Shown piece after piece: positions 42,203 through 50,955 of a stretch of DNA of 64,000 nt (positions are counted from its first letter, which is position 1; every line of letters begins with the position of its first letter). Source of the DNA: Halovenus sp037080055 (GTDB lineage Archaea; Halobacteriota; Halobacteria; Halobacteriales; Haloarculaceae); assembly GCF_037080055.1 (NCBI RefSeq), contig NZ_JBAOJI010000005.1, positions 62,001 through 126,000 of the forward strand. The letters run 5' to 3'. Below the pieces are notes generated by a model that was not told the DNA's origin, made no database searches, and saw only the letters and a list, made by a program, of their open reading frames with translations. The position numbers were made by a program, and so were the translations under genes.

Positions 42203-43429
42203 GTGACAGCAGCCGAAGCCGACGGAGTGGAGACCGCTGGGGACGGCGAGGGACCCCGACCGACGGCACCCGACGAGCGCATCGTCAGCCTCGACGTGCT
42301 CCGGGGAATCGCGATTTTCGGGATTCTCGTCATCAATATTCAGTCGTTTTCGATGCCGACCATCGTGCGGATCAACCCGACGCAGTACGGTGAGTTCAGC
42401 GGCGTCGAACAGCTGATCTGGCTCGGCAGCCACGTCTTTTTCGAGCAGAAATTCATCGCGCTGTTCTCGCTGATGTTCGGGGCCGGTATCGTCCTGTTCA
42501 TGCAGTCGAAGCAGGAGGCCGACGGTTCGGCGATGCTGATCCATTACCGGCGCACTGCGGTGTTGCTACTCATCGGGCTGGGACACGCCTACCTGCTGTG
42601 GGACGGCGATATTCTCGTCATCTACGCGCTGTGTGGCTTCTGGTCCGTGCTGTTCTGGGAGGAGAGCCCGCGACAGCTACTCGCTATCGGTGCGGTACTC
42701 ATCGCAATTCCGACGCTTCTGAGTATCGACGCCGCTTTCCGGATCGGACTGTCGGCAACTCACGACGCGTGGACAGCCTCCGAGGCGGCAATCCAGGCCG
42801 AGATTACCGCGTACCAGGGCTCGTGGCTCGATGGATTCGCCCAGCGACGCGACGCCGCAATCGCGGCACACACGACGCAGTTTCTCAGTTCGACCGCGTG
42901 GCGATACACGGGGCTGATGCTGTGGGGGATGGCGCTGTACAAGACCGGACTGCTGACAAACGACTGGTCCCGAAAGGCGTACCGACGGCTGATCCTCGTC
43001 GGGGCAACAGTGGGCTTCGCCTTCGTGGGTGCGGGGGTCTGGCTGGTGTTCAGCTACGACTGGGCTGGCGGCGCAGGTATTCTCCACTGGGAACTAAACA
43101 ACATCGGGGCGCTGTTTCTCGCGCCGGCGTACGCCAGTCTCGTGATGTACTACTGCAAGGACCGAGTTTCGGGACCGCTGATCACCGCCTGTCAGGCTGT
43201 CGGTCGAACTGCGCTCAGCAACTATCTGTTCCAGACAGTCGCTGCGACGACGATATTCTACGGATACGGACTCGGACTGTACGGGCAGGTTACCCGTGTC
43301 GAACAGATGGCGGTCATACTCGTGATCTGGCTGGTTCAGGCAGTTCTCTCCATACTGTGGCTACGACGGTTCGAGTACGGCCCCGTAGAGTGGCTCTGGC
43401 GGCGCGGCACCTACGGTGACTGGCGGTAA
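42203..43429 (+). CDS. DUF418/YeiB-like membrane protein
   Basis: A 408-aa protein with about ten membrane helices. The N-terminal segment ERIVSLDVLRGIAIFGILVI is the hallmark shared by DUF418/YeiB and acyltransferase-like proteins, and the C-terminal DUF418 region is recognisable in VGRTALSNYLFQTV and LLWGMALYKTG. The role in archaea is unknown; transport or modification of small molecules is possible. The start is a GTG at 42203 with TTTATT about 28 nt upstream, consistent with a leaderless transcript. It lies 50 nt after the METTL5-like gene. Confidence 0.85.
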   Translation: MTAAEADGVETAGDGEGPRPTAPDERIVSLDVLRGIAIFGILVINIQSFSMPTIVRINPTQYGEFSGVEQLIWLGSHVFFEQKFIALFSLMFGAGIVLFMQSKQEADGSAMLIHYRRTAVLLLIGLGHAYLLWDGDILVIYALCGFWSVLFWEESPRQLLAIGAVLIAIPTLLSIDAAFRIGLSATHDAWTASEAAIQAEITAYQGSWLDGFAQRRDAAIAAHTTQFLSSTAWRYTGLMLWGMALYKTGLLTNDWSRKAYRRLILVGATVGFAFVGAGVWLVFSYDWAGGAGILHWELNNIGALFLAPAYASLVMYYCKDRVSGPLITACQAVGRTALSNYLFQTVAATTIFYGYGLGLYGQVTRVEQMAVILVIWLVQAVLSILWLRRFEYGPVEWLWRRGTYGDWR

Positions 43430-43479
43430 CTCGCAATTAGATCGAATTATTTAATAACTGGTATAACAGTTCGTGGGAT

Positions 43480-43956
43480 ATGTCGAGTTTCTCGTCTCGT
43501 CGGAGAGTGTTATCGGCAACAGGCGCTGCCGTGGTGGGGGCTCTCGCTGGCTGTCTGGACACGTCAGAATCTGAAGATATCGACATCACAGTGAGTAATG
43601 CGTCTGACACCGGAATCAGCTACGAGGTGCTGGTCGAAGCGTTCGAGGAAACTGGCGTGATCGAAGTCGGGGGCACCGATCAGTACGACGCCGAACTCAG
43701 CCAGCCCAGTTCGTCGAGCCAGTTCGAGGTCGTTGCGACCTTCGAGACACAGGGGGCCGACGACAGCCAAGACGGGACGAATGGTTCGAACAACGAGACT
43801 GACGGCACCGAGGCCGACGGGAACGAAACTGACGGGGAAGACTCAGAGGCTGAACAGTTCGAGCGAACAATCAGCCTCCAATCCGATGTCGTCGAACTCT
43901 CTGTCACCTATACTGGCGGGCAGATGACGGTAAATCCAGTCGTCGAGAACGACTGA
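43480..43956 (+). CDS. Tat-exported lipoprotein of unknown function
   Basis: A 158-aa protein whose N terminus SRRRVLSATGAAVVGALAGC contains twin Arg residues and a lipobox, so Cys25 should be lipidated after Tat export. The mature part is acidic, with a beta-rich domain (about 30-85), a Gly/Asn/Asp/Glu/Thr linker (about 90-125) and a short C-terminal strand region. A TATA-like TATTTAATAAC at about 43447-43457 lies 28 nt before the ATG. Substrate-binding function cannot be inferred. Confidence 0.75.
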   Translation: MSSFSSRRRVLSATGAAVVGALAGCLDTSESEDIDITVSNASDTGISYEVLVEAFEETGVIEVGGTDQYDAELSQPSSSSQFEVVATFETQGADDSQDGTNGSNNETDGTEADGNETDGEDSEAEQFERTISLQSDVVELSVTYTGGQMTVNPVVEND

Positions 43957-43967
43957 TCTTCGCCTGC

Positions 43968-45599
43968 CTACGACCTGAAGGCCGCGATCTGGACGACAGT
44001 CCCCTCGTGCGAGGCGAACAGCGCCGGGCCGTCGCGGCTGAACGTGATGTTCTCGACTGTAATCTGTTCACCCTCCCTGGGGATTCCTTCGACACCCACC
44101 ACCTCCCCGTCTCGTTCGAGAACGACTTCGTAGAACTCCGTTGCCGGGCGAATCGTCGGGATGGTTCCGTTGATTCGCAAACGGGCGGTCGCAGGCTCGT
44201 CGGCGTACAACTGTCGCCACTGGTCGTCGTGGTTCCCGAAGATTTTGTAGGTGGCATTCGAGCCGGCGACTTCCCAGCCAGTCCGGCGGATATCGACCGT
44301 TTCACGCCACGTTCCGTCGCCGAGAGCGATCGTCGCCGACCGCTGTGTCGCGAGCTGTTGCTCGGAGGCCGCGACTTCCCAGCTATTGCGCTGTTCGCTG
44401 ACGACGATCACCCCGCTTCTGGTGACGCCCGCCCCGCCGAAACCGGGGAGTTCGACCGCCGAGATGTACTGATCTTCGACATCCTCGGCGTAGACGACTG
44501 TGTAATCCCGAACTTCGATGGCCTCACCCCCCTCCGTCGCGGGACCGCCCTCGACGGGAACGAGGTTGTACGGGAGGCCGATCACCGCGAGACCGACGAC
44601 GATTGCGAGGAGGATGCCGGCCGCCGCCGTCCCCGAACTCAGACCCGAATACGGTATCGAGGGCCCGTCGACGGGACGAGCAGCGACCGCAACGACCGCT
44701 GCGAGGACGAAGACGCCAGCGGCCCCGACTGCGGTGAACAGAATGTACGTCTCCTCGCCGAGAAACCAGTAGACGGACTGCAGCGAACGGGTGACCGAAA
44801 AGACGAGTGCAGCGGTGAAGACCGCGTAGAAACCCCGTTCTCGGCCCCGATAGCGGAGGAGGACAACCCCAAGCAATGCACCGACGAGCAACCCGTAGAG
44901 GTGGCCCTGCACTGCGATGTTGGCCCACGACGGTCGGACGAACTGTTGCTCTGCCTGCGCGATGACAAAGGGGTCGGTGACCGCGTTGTACAGCAGTCGC
45001 ACGACGTGAATCCCGACGATTGCGAAAACAGTCTCGACTGGTGCGGTGATGATCGTAAAGCCGGCGAAGGCGAAGACGACACCGGAGAAGCCGATAACTG
45101 CACCCGGGACGATGACGCTTCCGAGAACTCCGACGCCGCCGACCCCGAGCACGAACAGACCGATCCGAGCGTAGGGGTTCGACCGCCATCCGGTCAGGTC
45201 TGGATCGTCAGGATAGTGTCGCCAGACGTACTCCGCCAGCGGGGCGAAGGCGACCGTTCCGATCATATTCCCGGTCAGATGGCCGTCACTGAAGTGTGCG
45301 AACGATGAGAGGAGAATCCCTCGCGGGTACCACAGCGACCACGACCGGAAACCAGTGACGATCGGCCCGCCTTCTTTGCCGCCCCCCTGAAGGAGATAGT
45401 AGACGGCGACGACGAGGAGGATGACGACCAGCGTTCCCCACGGAATCCCGAAGACGAATCGCTCTCGGGGGCCGGCGAGCAGTCGGGTCCAGTCTTCGGT
45501 GCGAGTCAGCACGAACGCGGAGATGACGAGTCCTGCGGCGAGGATAGCCAGACTCCCAACGCGGAGGACTGTCTCGTCGATACCAAGCACCTCGCTCAT
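43968..45599 (-). CDS. Rhomboid intramembrane serine protease with large C-terminal domain
   Basis: A 543-aa membrane protein. The rhomboid core is seen in SFAHFSDGHLTGNM (helix with His and Asn), the catalytic GFSGVVFAFAG (Ser nucleophile) and the catalytic His in VQGHLYGLLVGALLG. Further helices follow to about residue 365, then some 180 residues of non-membrane, beta-rich sequence probably outside the cell (from VEGGPATEGGEAIEVRDY to the end). It would cleave membrane proteins within the bilayer. The ATG at 45599 is chosen; an upstream in-frame codon at 45608 is possible. It converges with the lipoprotein gene. Confidence 0.88.
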   Translation of the reverse strand: MSEVLGIDETVLRVGSLAILAAGLVISAFVLTRTEDWTRLLAGPRERFVFGIPWGTLVVILLVVAVYYLLQGGGKEGGPIVTGFRSWSLWYPRGILLSSFAHFSDGHLTGNMIGTVAFAPLAEYVWRHYPDDPDLTGWRSNPYARIGLFVLGVGGVGVLGSVIVPGAVIGFSGVVFAFAGFTIITAPVETVFAIVGIHVVRLLYNAVTDPFVIAQAEQQFVRPSWANIAVQGHLYGLLVGALLGVVLLRYRGRERGFYAVFTAALVFSVTRSLQSVYWFLGEETYILFTAVGAAGVFVLAAVVAVAARPVDGPSIPYSGLSSGTAAAGILLAIVVGLAVIGLPYNLVPVEGGPATEGGEAIEVRDYTVVYAEDVEDQYISAVELPGFGGAGVTRSGVIVVSEQRNSWEVAASEQQLATQRSATIALGDGTWRETVDIRRTGWEVAGSNATYKIFGNHDDQWRQLYADEPATARLRINGTIPTIRPATEFYEVVLERDGEVVGVEGIPREGEQITVENITFSRDGPALFASHEGTVVQIAAFRS

Positions 45600-45671
45600 T
45601 ACAGTCACACCGGGACGGGACCCTCTTAAACGTCTAGCGACGGGGCTAGTCTTCGGGACGCCTGCGAGTAG

Positions 45672-46061
45672 CTACTCCTCGGGTTCGTAGGGGTGTGCGA
45701 TATCGGTCGATGGTGCGCCGACGCCGAGCACAGTCACCGATTTGTCTGCCGTCTCGGGGTTGTACGCCCGGTGTGGACTCTCCGGGTGGGCGACGAAAAT
45801 TTCCCCGGCTTCGAGTTCGTACTCGCCGTCAGGTGTTTCGACTGTCAGTGTTCCCTCGCGGACGGAGAATAGCTCTTCGCGCTGTTCGTGGTAGTGATAC
45901 GTTCGGGGCAGTTGCTCGCCGGGTGCGATGTCGTAGACTGCGGCGGCGAGCAGACCGAGGCCGGCCTCGTCGCCGACCGGGCGGCGGTCGCAGGGATAGT
46001 CGGGGGTCGGGGAGAGGTCGTCGGGGTCGATGCAGTGATAGCGGCGGTTGGAGTCGGACAT
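45672..46061 (-). CDS. Small cupin protein
   Basis: A 129-aa single-domain cupin with YHYHEQREELFSVREGTLTV (metal-binding His and Glu of motif 1) and AHPESPHRAYNP (His of motif 2). It starts MSDSNRRYHCIDPDDLSPTP; the ATG at 46061 is the first that fits family length. Such cupins bind metals and may act as sugar isomerases or dioxygenases; nothing around it fixes the substrate. It is transcribed away from the initiator tRNA gene. Confidence 0.8.
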   Translation of the reverse strand: MSDSNRRYHCIDPDDLSPTPDYPCDRRPVGDEAGLGLLAAAVYDIAPGEQLPRTYHYHEQREELFSVREGTLTVETPDGEYELEAGEIFVAHPESPHRAYNPETADKSVTVLGVGAPSTDIAHPYEPEE

Positions 46062-46173
46062 GTCTGGGTCGTGGGTGGGAATCGTCCTGTTCCTTTCGGC
46101 ATGATCGTGGGGGAATCTCACAGACGGCAGCCGAAGCACAATCCTTAAGCAGTGACCGGAGTTATGAATGAGT

Positions 46174-46248
46174 AGCGGGATGGGATAGCTAGGAGATTCC
46201 GGCGGGCTCATAACCCGCAGACCGGTGGTTCAAATCCACCTCCCGCTA
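46174..46248 (+). tRNA. Initiator tRNA-Met (CAT)
   Basis: A 75-nt cloverleaf: acceptor stem AGCGGGA/TCCCGCT with A73 and no encoded CCA, anticodon stem GCGGG/CCCGC with loop CTCATAA (anticodon CAT at 46209-46211), and T-arm GGTGG TTCAAAT CCACC. The A1-T72 pair and three GC pairs at the base of the anticodon loop are initiator features. No intron. A TATA-like CCTTAAG at 46143-46149 lies about 27 nt upstream. Confidence 0.96.
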
Positions 46249-46249
46249 C
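46225..46249 (+). repeat. 25-nt direct repeat, copy 1 (3' end of initiator tRNA gene)
   Basis: The T-arm and 3' acceptor strand of the tRNA plus one flanking C (GTGGTTCAAAT through CCGCTAC) recur exactly at 46354-46378. The 3' halves of tRNA genes are classic attachment sites of archaeal integrases, so this is a likely attB/attL-type core. Confidence 0.6.
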
Positions 46250-46353
46250 TTTCTGACGACGCTACAACGAGGAGCGAAGCGACGAGTTACGCGTCGTCGA
46301 ACGTACGTCGTGGTGGTTGAACCTGAGAAACGCGAACGGAGTGAGCGTTTCCC

Positions 46354-46378
46354 GTGGTTCAAATCCACCTCCCGCTAC
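46354..46378 (+). repeat. 25-nt direct repeat, copy 2 (orphan tRNA 3' end)
   Basis: An exact copy of 46225-46249, 129 bp downstream, without any 5' tRNA half. The interval between the copies holds no gene but a short inverted repeat, GAAACGC/GCGTTTC, at 46327-46351. Best explained as the scar of a site-specific integration or excision at the tRNA gene. Confidence 0.6.
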
Positions 46379-46446
46379 GTTTCAGCGAGATGGCTCTGTG
46401 AAACCCTCCGAAGTTGATACAAGGGGTTATGCTGAATGTAGATGTT

Positions 46447-47348
46447 CTACTCAGCAATCGGGTTCACGGTCCGTGCAACGATTGAGAGACTCTCATCAAG
46501 GGTAACGGTGAGCGTGTCGTTGTTTTCGGTGATCGAGACCTCGATTCGCCATGGATCAGTTGATTTCACGGTCGTGCAGTCATCGCTTACACACCAGTCC
46601 AATCGCCAATATGGTGTAGTCCCGAGGTCAATGCCGTGGTCACGGTAGAACGAAACGACTGGGGACTGGTCAAGTAGGGCGATACCGATGGTCGAACACT
46701 GGTCGTGATGGCACTGAAGACACGTGTACTCGACCCGGGGGGTCGCATTCAGACAGCAGTCCTCTTCGCGGACAATTTCGGCCTGCATCTGGCCACTGCA
46801 CTCCGGACACCGTCCCTGGCGAGGCTGTGGAGATGGCGGACTCGCTGATCGAACGCAGAGAGTGTTTCCTCGTCGTTACGACCGATCAACCCGCCCGGTG
46901 GGAACGAATACTGTCCATGCGTACAACCACACACCGTACATCCGATAGCCAGCTTTTCGTCGCTGTACGTCGCGACTAGTGGATTCCCACACTGCGTGCA
47001 GTCGTCGCCCGTTTCGATCGGATCAGGGTCAGGATGGGCATTGAATGACCCCTTGACGGCTGCCCGCACAACACTCTCCCCGGACGTTCGGAGTTCGTAT
47101 CCCTCGTCTGTCTTACAAATGAAGTGCCCAGTCAACTGGCCGAGATGGTAATTGAACTTCGCACTGTCATTCGCTTTCGACTTCTCGTACAGCGCCGTGA
47201 AACCGACCGGCTGCTGGTCGGTGTGCCAGAGTGCCTCCAGAATCTCCACCCGTATCTCGTTGCCGATCAGTGAAAATGCCTCGGCAGGAGTAAGACAGTG
47301 TTCTGATTCCCGGGCGAGTTCCATTGCCTCCAGCCTATTCATGCCCAC
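46447..47348 (-). pseudogene. Frameshifted winged-helix/zinc-ribbon regulator
   Basis: Two overlapping frames together read as one regulator of about 300 aa. The 5' part has a winged helix (LTPAEAFSLIGNEIRVEILE, then NYHLGQLTGHFI) and a CTQC/CTVC zinc pair. Near 46809-46811 the frame shifts by one base: the continuing sequence is CPECSGQMQAEI followed by CLQCHHDQC and a beta-rich ligand-like domain. Restoring one G would give LARDG-CPECSGQ, as expected for this haloarchaeal ArsR-like family. Either a recent pseudogene, a programmed shift, or a sequencing error. Starts at 47348 or 47342. Confidence 0.75.
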
Positions 47349-47386
47349 TAATTGTGTCCAGACGCGCTAAAACCCTCGCTCAACCC

Positions 47387-47481
47387 AATTTTTGAAAAGG
47401 AGACGATAGGTGATTGCTATCCTGTTCGATTTCCCAAACTGAATTTTTGCAAGCGTCGTTACAAAATATCATTTTTGCGAG
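47387..47481 (+). promoter_or_regulatory. Direct repeats in the divergent promoter region
   Basis: ATTTTTG followed by AAAG, CAAG or CGAG occurs three times, at 47388-47399, 47443-47453 and 47471-47481, in an AT-rich stretch between the frameshifted regulator and the flavin reductase. The last two are 28 nt apart. They may be binding sites of the neighbouring regulator or promoter elements. Confidence 0.35.
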
Positions 47482-47514
47482 AGCTTTTGTGACAGCGAGC
47501 CGTATCTGCGTGTG

Positions 47515-48096
47515 ATGTCACGCGGAACTGAACCACGAGTCGTTGCAATCTGTGGGAGTCTACGCGACAGTAGTCGGACACGGGTGGCGTTGGCGGAGGC
47601 GCTGGCGGCGTCGAAGGGGGTCGGTGTGACGACGGAACTCGTCGATCTACGCAACTACGAGTTGCCGAGTCTAAACGCGGTTGAGACAAACGTGCCCGAT
47701 GCCGAAAGATTACGAGAAACTATCAACCGGGCTGACAGCGTCCTACTCGGGACTCCGAACTACCACGGATCCTACTCGGGGGTGTTGAAGAACGCACTCG
47801 ATTACTGTGGTCGTGACGAGTTTGAGGGGACAACAATCGGATTGCTGGAGGTCGCTGCCGGTGAATTTCCCGGGTCAGCCCTCATGCATCTCCGGACGGT
47901 CAGCCGAACGTTGCGTGCGTGGACCCTCCCGACCGAGGTTGCAATTCCTGATTCACACTCGATTGTGGACGAAAACCGGATCAAGGATCGGGACGTCGCC
48001 GAGCGGACGCTCCGACTCGGGCGAGAACTTGCTCTGTACGCTGGTGTGGCAGAGTATCCTGACTGCACAAGTCCCCGCCATCACAACCGACGGTGA
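47515..48096 (+). CDS. NADPH-dependent FMN reductase family protein
   Basis: A 193-aa flavodoxin-fold protein with the family motif AICGSLRDSSRTR (phosphate-binding loop) at the N terminus and GTPNYHGSYSGVLKNALDY near residue 80. It would reduce flavins, quinones or azo compounds with NAD(P)H. ATG 47515 is preferred over GTG 47512. It is followed 18 nt later by a quinone-oxidoreductase-like gene and is divergent from the frameshifted regulator, so the three form one regulon-like unit. Base composition looks less GC-rich than core genes nearby. Confidence 0.87.
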   Translation: MSRGTEPRVVAICGSLRDSSRTRVALAEALAASKGVGVTTELVDLRNYELPSLNAVETNVPDAERLRETINRADSVLLGTPNYHGSYSGVLKNALDYCGRDEFEGTTIGLLEVAAGEFPGSALMHLRTVSRTLRAWTLPTEVAIPDSHSIVDENRIKDRDVAERTLRLGRELALYAGVAEYPDCTSPRHHNRR

Positions 48097-48114
48097 AGCA
48101 AACCACTAAGAGAG

Positions 48115-49080
48115 ATGAAATCGATACAACTGCAGGAAACTGGCGGTATTGAGACACTCCACCAGGAGGGTGTCCCTCGTCCCGAGCCGGGACGAGACGA
48201 ATACCTCGTTCGGGTACATGCGGCCGGGATCAATCCCCTCGACTGGCTCATATGCCGAGGGATGCTTCCCCACCTGCTTGACACTGACCTCCCGTGGATA
48301 CCCGGCTGGGACGTGTCGGGTGTCATCGAGTCGGTCGGAACCAACGTGACAGAATTTGATCCCGGCGACGCCGTCTGCGGAATGTCACGCCTCCCCGGTG
48401 CTGGAGGGGCGTTTGCCGAGTACACCACGATGTCGGACGACGAGATTACGGCCAAGCCGGACTCGCTCTCCCATGAGGAGGCTGCAGCCGTTCCTATGGC
48501 AGGACAGACCGCCTTTCACGCACTCTACAATGAAGGCGGCCTCAATACAGGCGAAGCTTTGTTCGTGCACGCAGCGGCCGGTGGTGTCGGGCATATGGCT
48601 GTTCAGTTCGCGTCACATACGGGGGCGCGCGTGATCGGAACCGCCTCCGGCCGCAACGAAGAAATTCTCCGCGATTTGGGGGTCGATGAGTTCGTCAACT
48701 ATCGGGAAGAGCGCTTTGAGGACGTACTAGACGGTGTCGACTTTGTCCTCGATGCCGTCGGCGGGGATGTTCTCGAACGGTCAATCGAGATCGTCCAACC
48801 GGGCGGTGTCGTCGTCACGCTCCCGGAACCGCCCTCACAGGAGGCAGTCAGGCGATACCAGGACGAAAACAACGCCGACGTCCGCTTTTTTGATGTGATT
48901 ATGGATTCTGACCCGGTGACACTCCAGCAGGTTGCTGCCCACGTCGAGGCCGGCGTAGTTACACCCAGAGTCAGTGACGTGTATCCACTGTCCGAGGTAC
49001 AAGACGCACTTGACCGGAGTGCAGAGGGTCACGTCCGTGGCAAACTCGTCGTCAATTTGTCGGAGGCAACTGACGACTGA
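48115..49080 (+). CDS. Zinc-independent MDR alcohol dehydrogenase / quinone oxidoreductase
   Basis: A 321-aa medium-chain dehydrogenase/reductase. The GroES-like half contains HAAGINPLDWL and GWDVSGVIESVG; the Rossmann half contains HAAAGGVGHMAVQFA, which is the NADPH-binding AxxGxVG motif. Zinc ligands of classical alcohol dehydrogenases are absent, so it is of the quinone-oxidoreductase (QOR) type. It is co-transcribed with the flavin reductase; together they could detoxify quinones or enones. Confidence 0.88.
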   Translation: MKSIQLQETGGIETLHQEGVPRPEPGRDEYLVRVHAAGINPLDWLICRGMLPHLLDTDLPWIPGWDVSGVIESVGTNVTEFDPGDAVCGMSRLPGAGGAFAEYTTMSDDEITAKPDSLSHEEAAAVPMAGQTAFHALYNEGGLNTGEALFVHAAAGGVGHMAVQFASHTGARVIGTASGRNEEILRDLGVDEFVNYREERFEDVLDGVDFVLDAVGGDVLERSIEIVQPGGVVVTLPEPPSQEAVRRYQDENNADVRFFDVIMDSDPVTLQQVAAHVEAGVVTPRVSDVYPLSEVQDALDRSAEGHVRGKLVVNLSEATDD

Positions 49081-49231
49081 GGCTGCCATTGCATCCTTCA
49101 ATACGCGTCTCTGACGTGACTGTGTTCGACCAGTCGGTGGTGCTAAAGATGTTGACTCTCGACACAGACATTCTCCGTCAGTGATCGCGTGACCGACTCA
49201 GAGGATTTGAACCGAATGAAGACTCGGCGGA

Positions 49232-50890
49232 CTACTCTTGGGTTTCGCGGTCACGGAGTTTTCGGCGTTGAATTTTCCCCGTCGTCGTCGTCGGTAATTC
49301 GTCGACAAACTCGATTTCGCGGGGGTACTCGTATTTCGCCAGGTTGTTCTTGACGATTTCCTGAATCCCGTCCCGGAGGCTCGGATCAGCCGTGGCACCG
49401 GAGACGGGTTTCACGAAGGCCTTGATGATCTCGCCGCGAGTCTCGTCGGGGGTGCCGACGACACCGACTTGCTCGATGTCTGGGTGTTCGAGAATCGCTC
49501 GTTCGACTTCGCCCGGTCCCACCCGGTAGCCTGAGGTGATGATGACGTCGTCGTCACGGGTCTTGAACCAGAAGTATCCATCTTCGTCCCGAGATCCCAG
49601 ATCATCGGTGAGGTGCCAGGTCGTCCCGTCGGGACTTTCGATACTGGCGGACTCGGTCTTCTCCGGTTCGTTCCAGTACTCCTCGAAGATGACGGGATCG
49701 TCGTCGCGGGCAACTGCGATCATACCGACCTCACCGTCTTCGAGTTGGGCGCCGGTCTCTTGGTCGACGATAGAGACATCGTGTCCGACGACCGGTTTTC
49801 CCATGCTTCCGGCCTGGGCCGGGAACCACTCCCGACAGTTGGTCACGAGGAGATTCGCCTCGGTTTGTCCGTATAACTCGTTGACGACGACTCCGTCGAG
49901 CGCTTCGGCTGCCCAGTCGAGAATTTCGGGGGTCAGTGGCTCACCGCCCGAACAGATCGTTTCCAGTTCGAGGTCGTACTGCTCAGTCGGATTCTCGACG
50001 TCCATCAGCATCCGGATGGCTGTCGGTGGCAGGAAGGTGTCGGTGACGCCGAACTCCTCGACCAACTCGAAGGCGGTTTCCGCGTTAAAGGACTCCATTG
50101 GATAGCTCACGACGGGCTGGCCGTAGTGCCAGGCCGGGAAGACGATGTCCCCCAGTGCACCGATCCAGGCCCAGTCGGCGGGCGTCCAGTACGTCGAGTC
50201 GAAGACGTCCTGCTCGAAGTACATGTAGAATGCGGGACAGTGTCCAGCCCACAGGCCGTGCGTGTGAAGCACACCCTTCGGCGGCCCAGTCGAACCGCTC
50301 GTGTAGATAATGATGGCCGGAGTATCCTCGTCCATCTCGGGGATCTCGTACTCGGTGTCGTTGTCGGCCCGCATCTGCTCGAAGTCCTCGACGTCGCTGC
50401 CGGGATCGGTAGCGTCGACACTGATGATATGTTCCAGGTCGGGACAGTCTTCGCGTACCTTGCGGACGGTATCGAGTATCGACTCGTCGGCGACGACGAC
50501 GTTGGCACCGCTATCTGCCAGCCGATACCTGAGCGCATCTGGGCCAAACAGCACGGACAGCGGTAGCGAAATCGCACCGATCTTCCAGCAGGCCAGATGC
50601 GTCAGCGGGTTCGCTGGCTTCTGCGGAACGATGATGGCAACACGATCCCCACGCTCGACACCACGTGCTTCGAGCGCATGGGCGACCTGATTCGACAGTT
50701 CGTCCAGGTCCCGGAACGTGTAGGTTTCGCGCTGTCCGTCGGGAGCGGCCTGATACAGCGCCGGGCAATCGGTGTCCTCGTGTTTCCTGAGAAGATCCCA
50801 GGCGAGGTTGTACCCGTCGGGGAACTCCCACTCGAATTCCCCGTGAGCCTGTTCGTACGTGTCGTAATCAAGGGTGATACACCAGGTCAC
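49232..50890 (-). CDS. Acyl-CoA synthetase (AMP-forming, medium-chain type)
   Basis: A 552-aa ANL-superfamily ligase with the P-loop IIYTSGSTGPPKGVLHTHG (about residues 190-208), the aromatic/A5 motif ELYGQTEANLLV, the hinge motif HLTDDLGSRDEDGYFWF and the C-terminal catalytic Lys in TTTTGKIQRRKLRD. It activates fatty acids via acyl-AMP to acyl-CoA. GQTEANL suggests a medium-chain or acyl-CoA synthetase of the AcsM type rather than acetyl-CoA synthetase. It diverges from the GH2-like gene. Confidence 0.92.
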   Translation of the reverse strand: MTWCITLDYDTYEQAHGEFEWEFPDGYNLAWDLLRKHEDTDCPALYQAAPDGQRETYTFRDLDELSNQVAHALEARGVERGDRVAIIVPQKPANPLTHLACWKIGAISLPLSVLFGPDALRYRLADSGANVVVADESILDTVRKVREDCPDLEHIISVDATDPGSDVEDFEQMRADNDTEYEIPEMDEDTPAIIIYTSGSTGPPKGVLHTHGLWAGHCPAFYMYFEQDVFDSTYWTPADWAWIGALGDIVFPAWHYGQPVVSYPMESFNAETAFELVEEFGVTDTFLPPTAIRMLMDVENPTEQYDLELETICSGGEPLTPEILDWAAEALDGVVVNELYGQTEANLLVTNCREWFPAQAGSMGKPVVGHDVSIVDQETGAQLEDGEVGMIAVARDDDPVIFEEYWNEPEKTESASIESPDGTTWHLTDDLGSRDEDGYFWFKTRDDDVIITSGYRVGPGEVERAILEHPDIEQVGVVGTPDETRGEIIKAFVKPVSGATADPSLRDGIQEIVKNNLAKYEYPREIEFVDELPTTTTGKIQRRKLRDRETQE

Positions 50891-50955
50891 ACCCTTGGCG
50901 TTGTGGTCGCTCTGGTATAGAACCCCCCGCTCGACCGAGCGAACGCGAAAAGGCT

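Noticed and set aside
46354..46378. Second tRNA gene
   Set aside because: Only the T-arm and the 3' acceptor strand are present; there is no anticodon arm, D-arm or 5' acceptor strand.
46249..49230. Integrase or transposase gene near the tRNA scar
   Set aside because: No tyrosine-recombinase or transposase motif was found in any frame, so an intact mobile element is not claimed.
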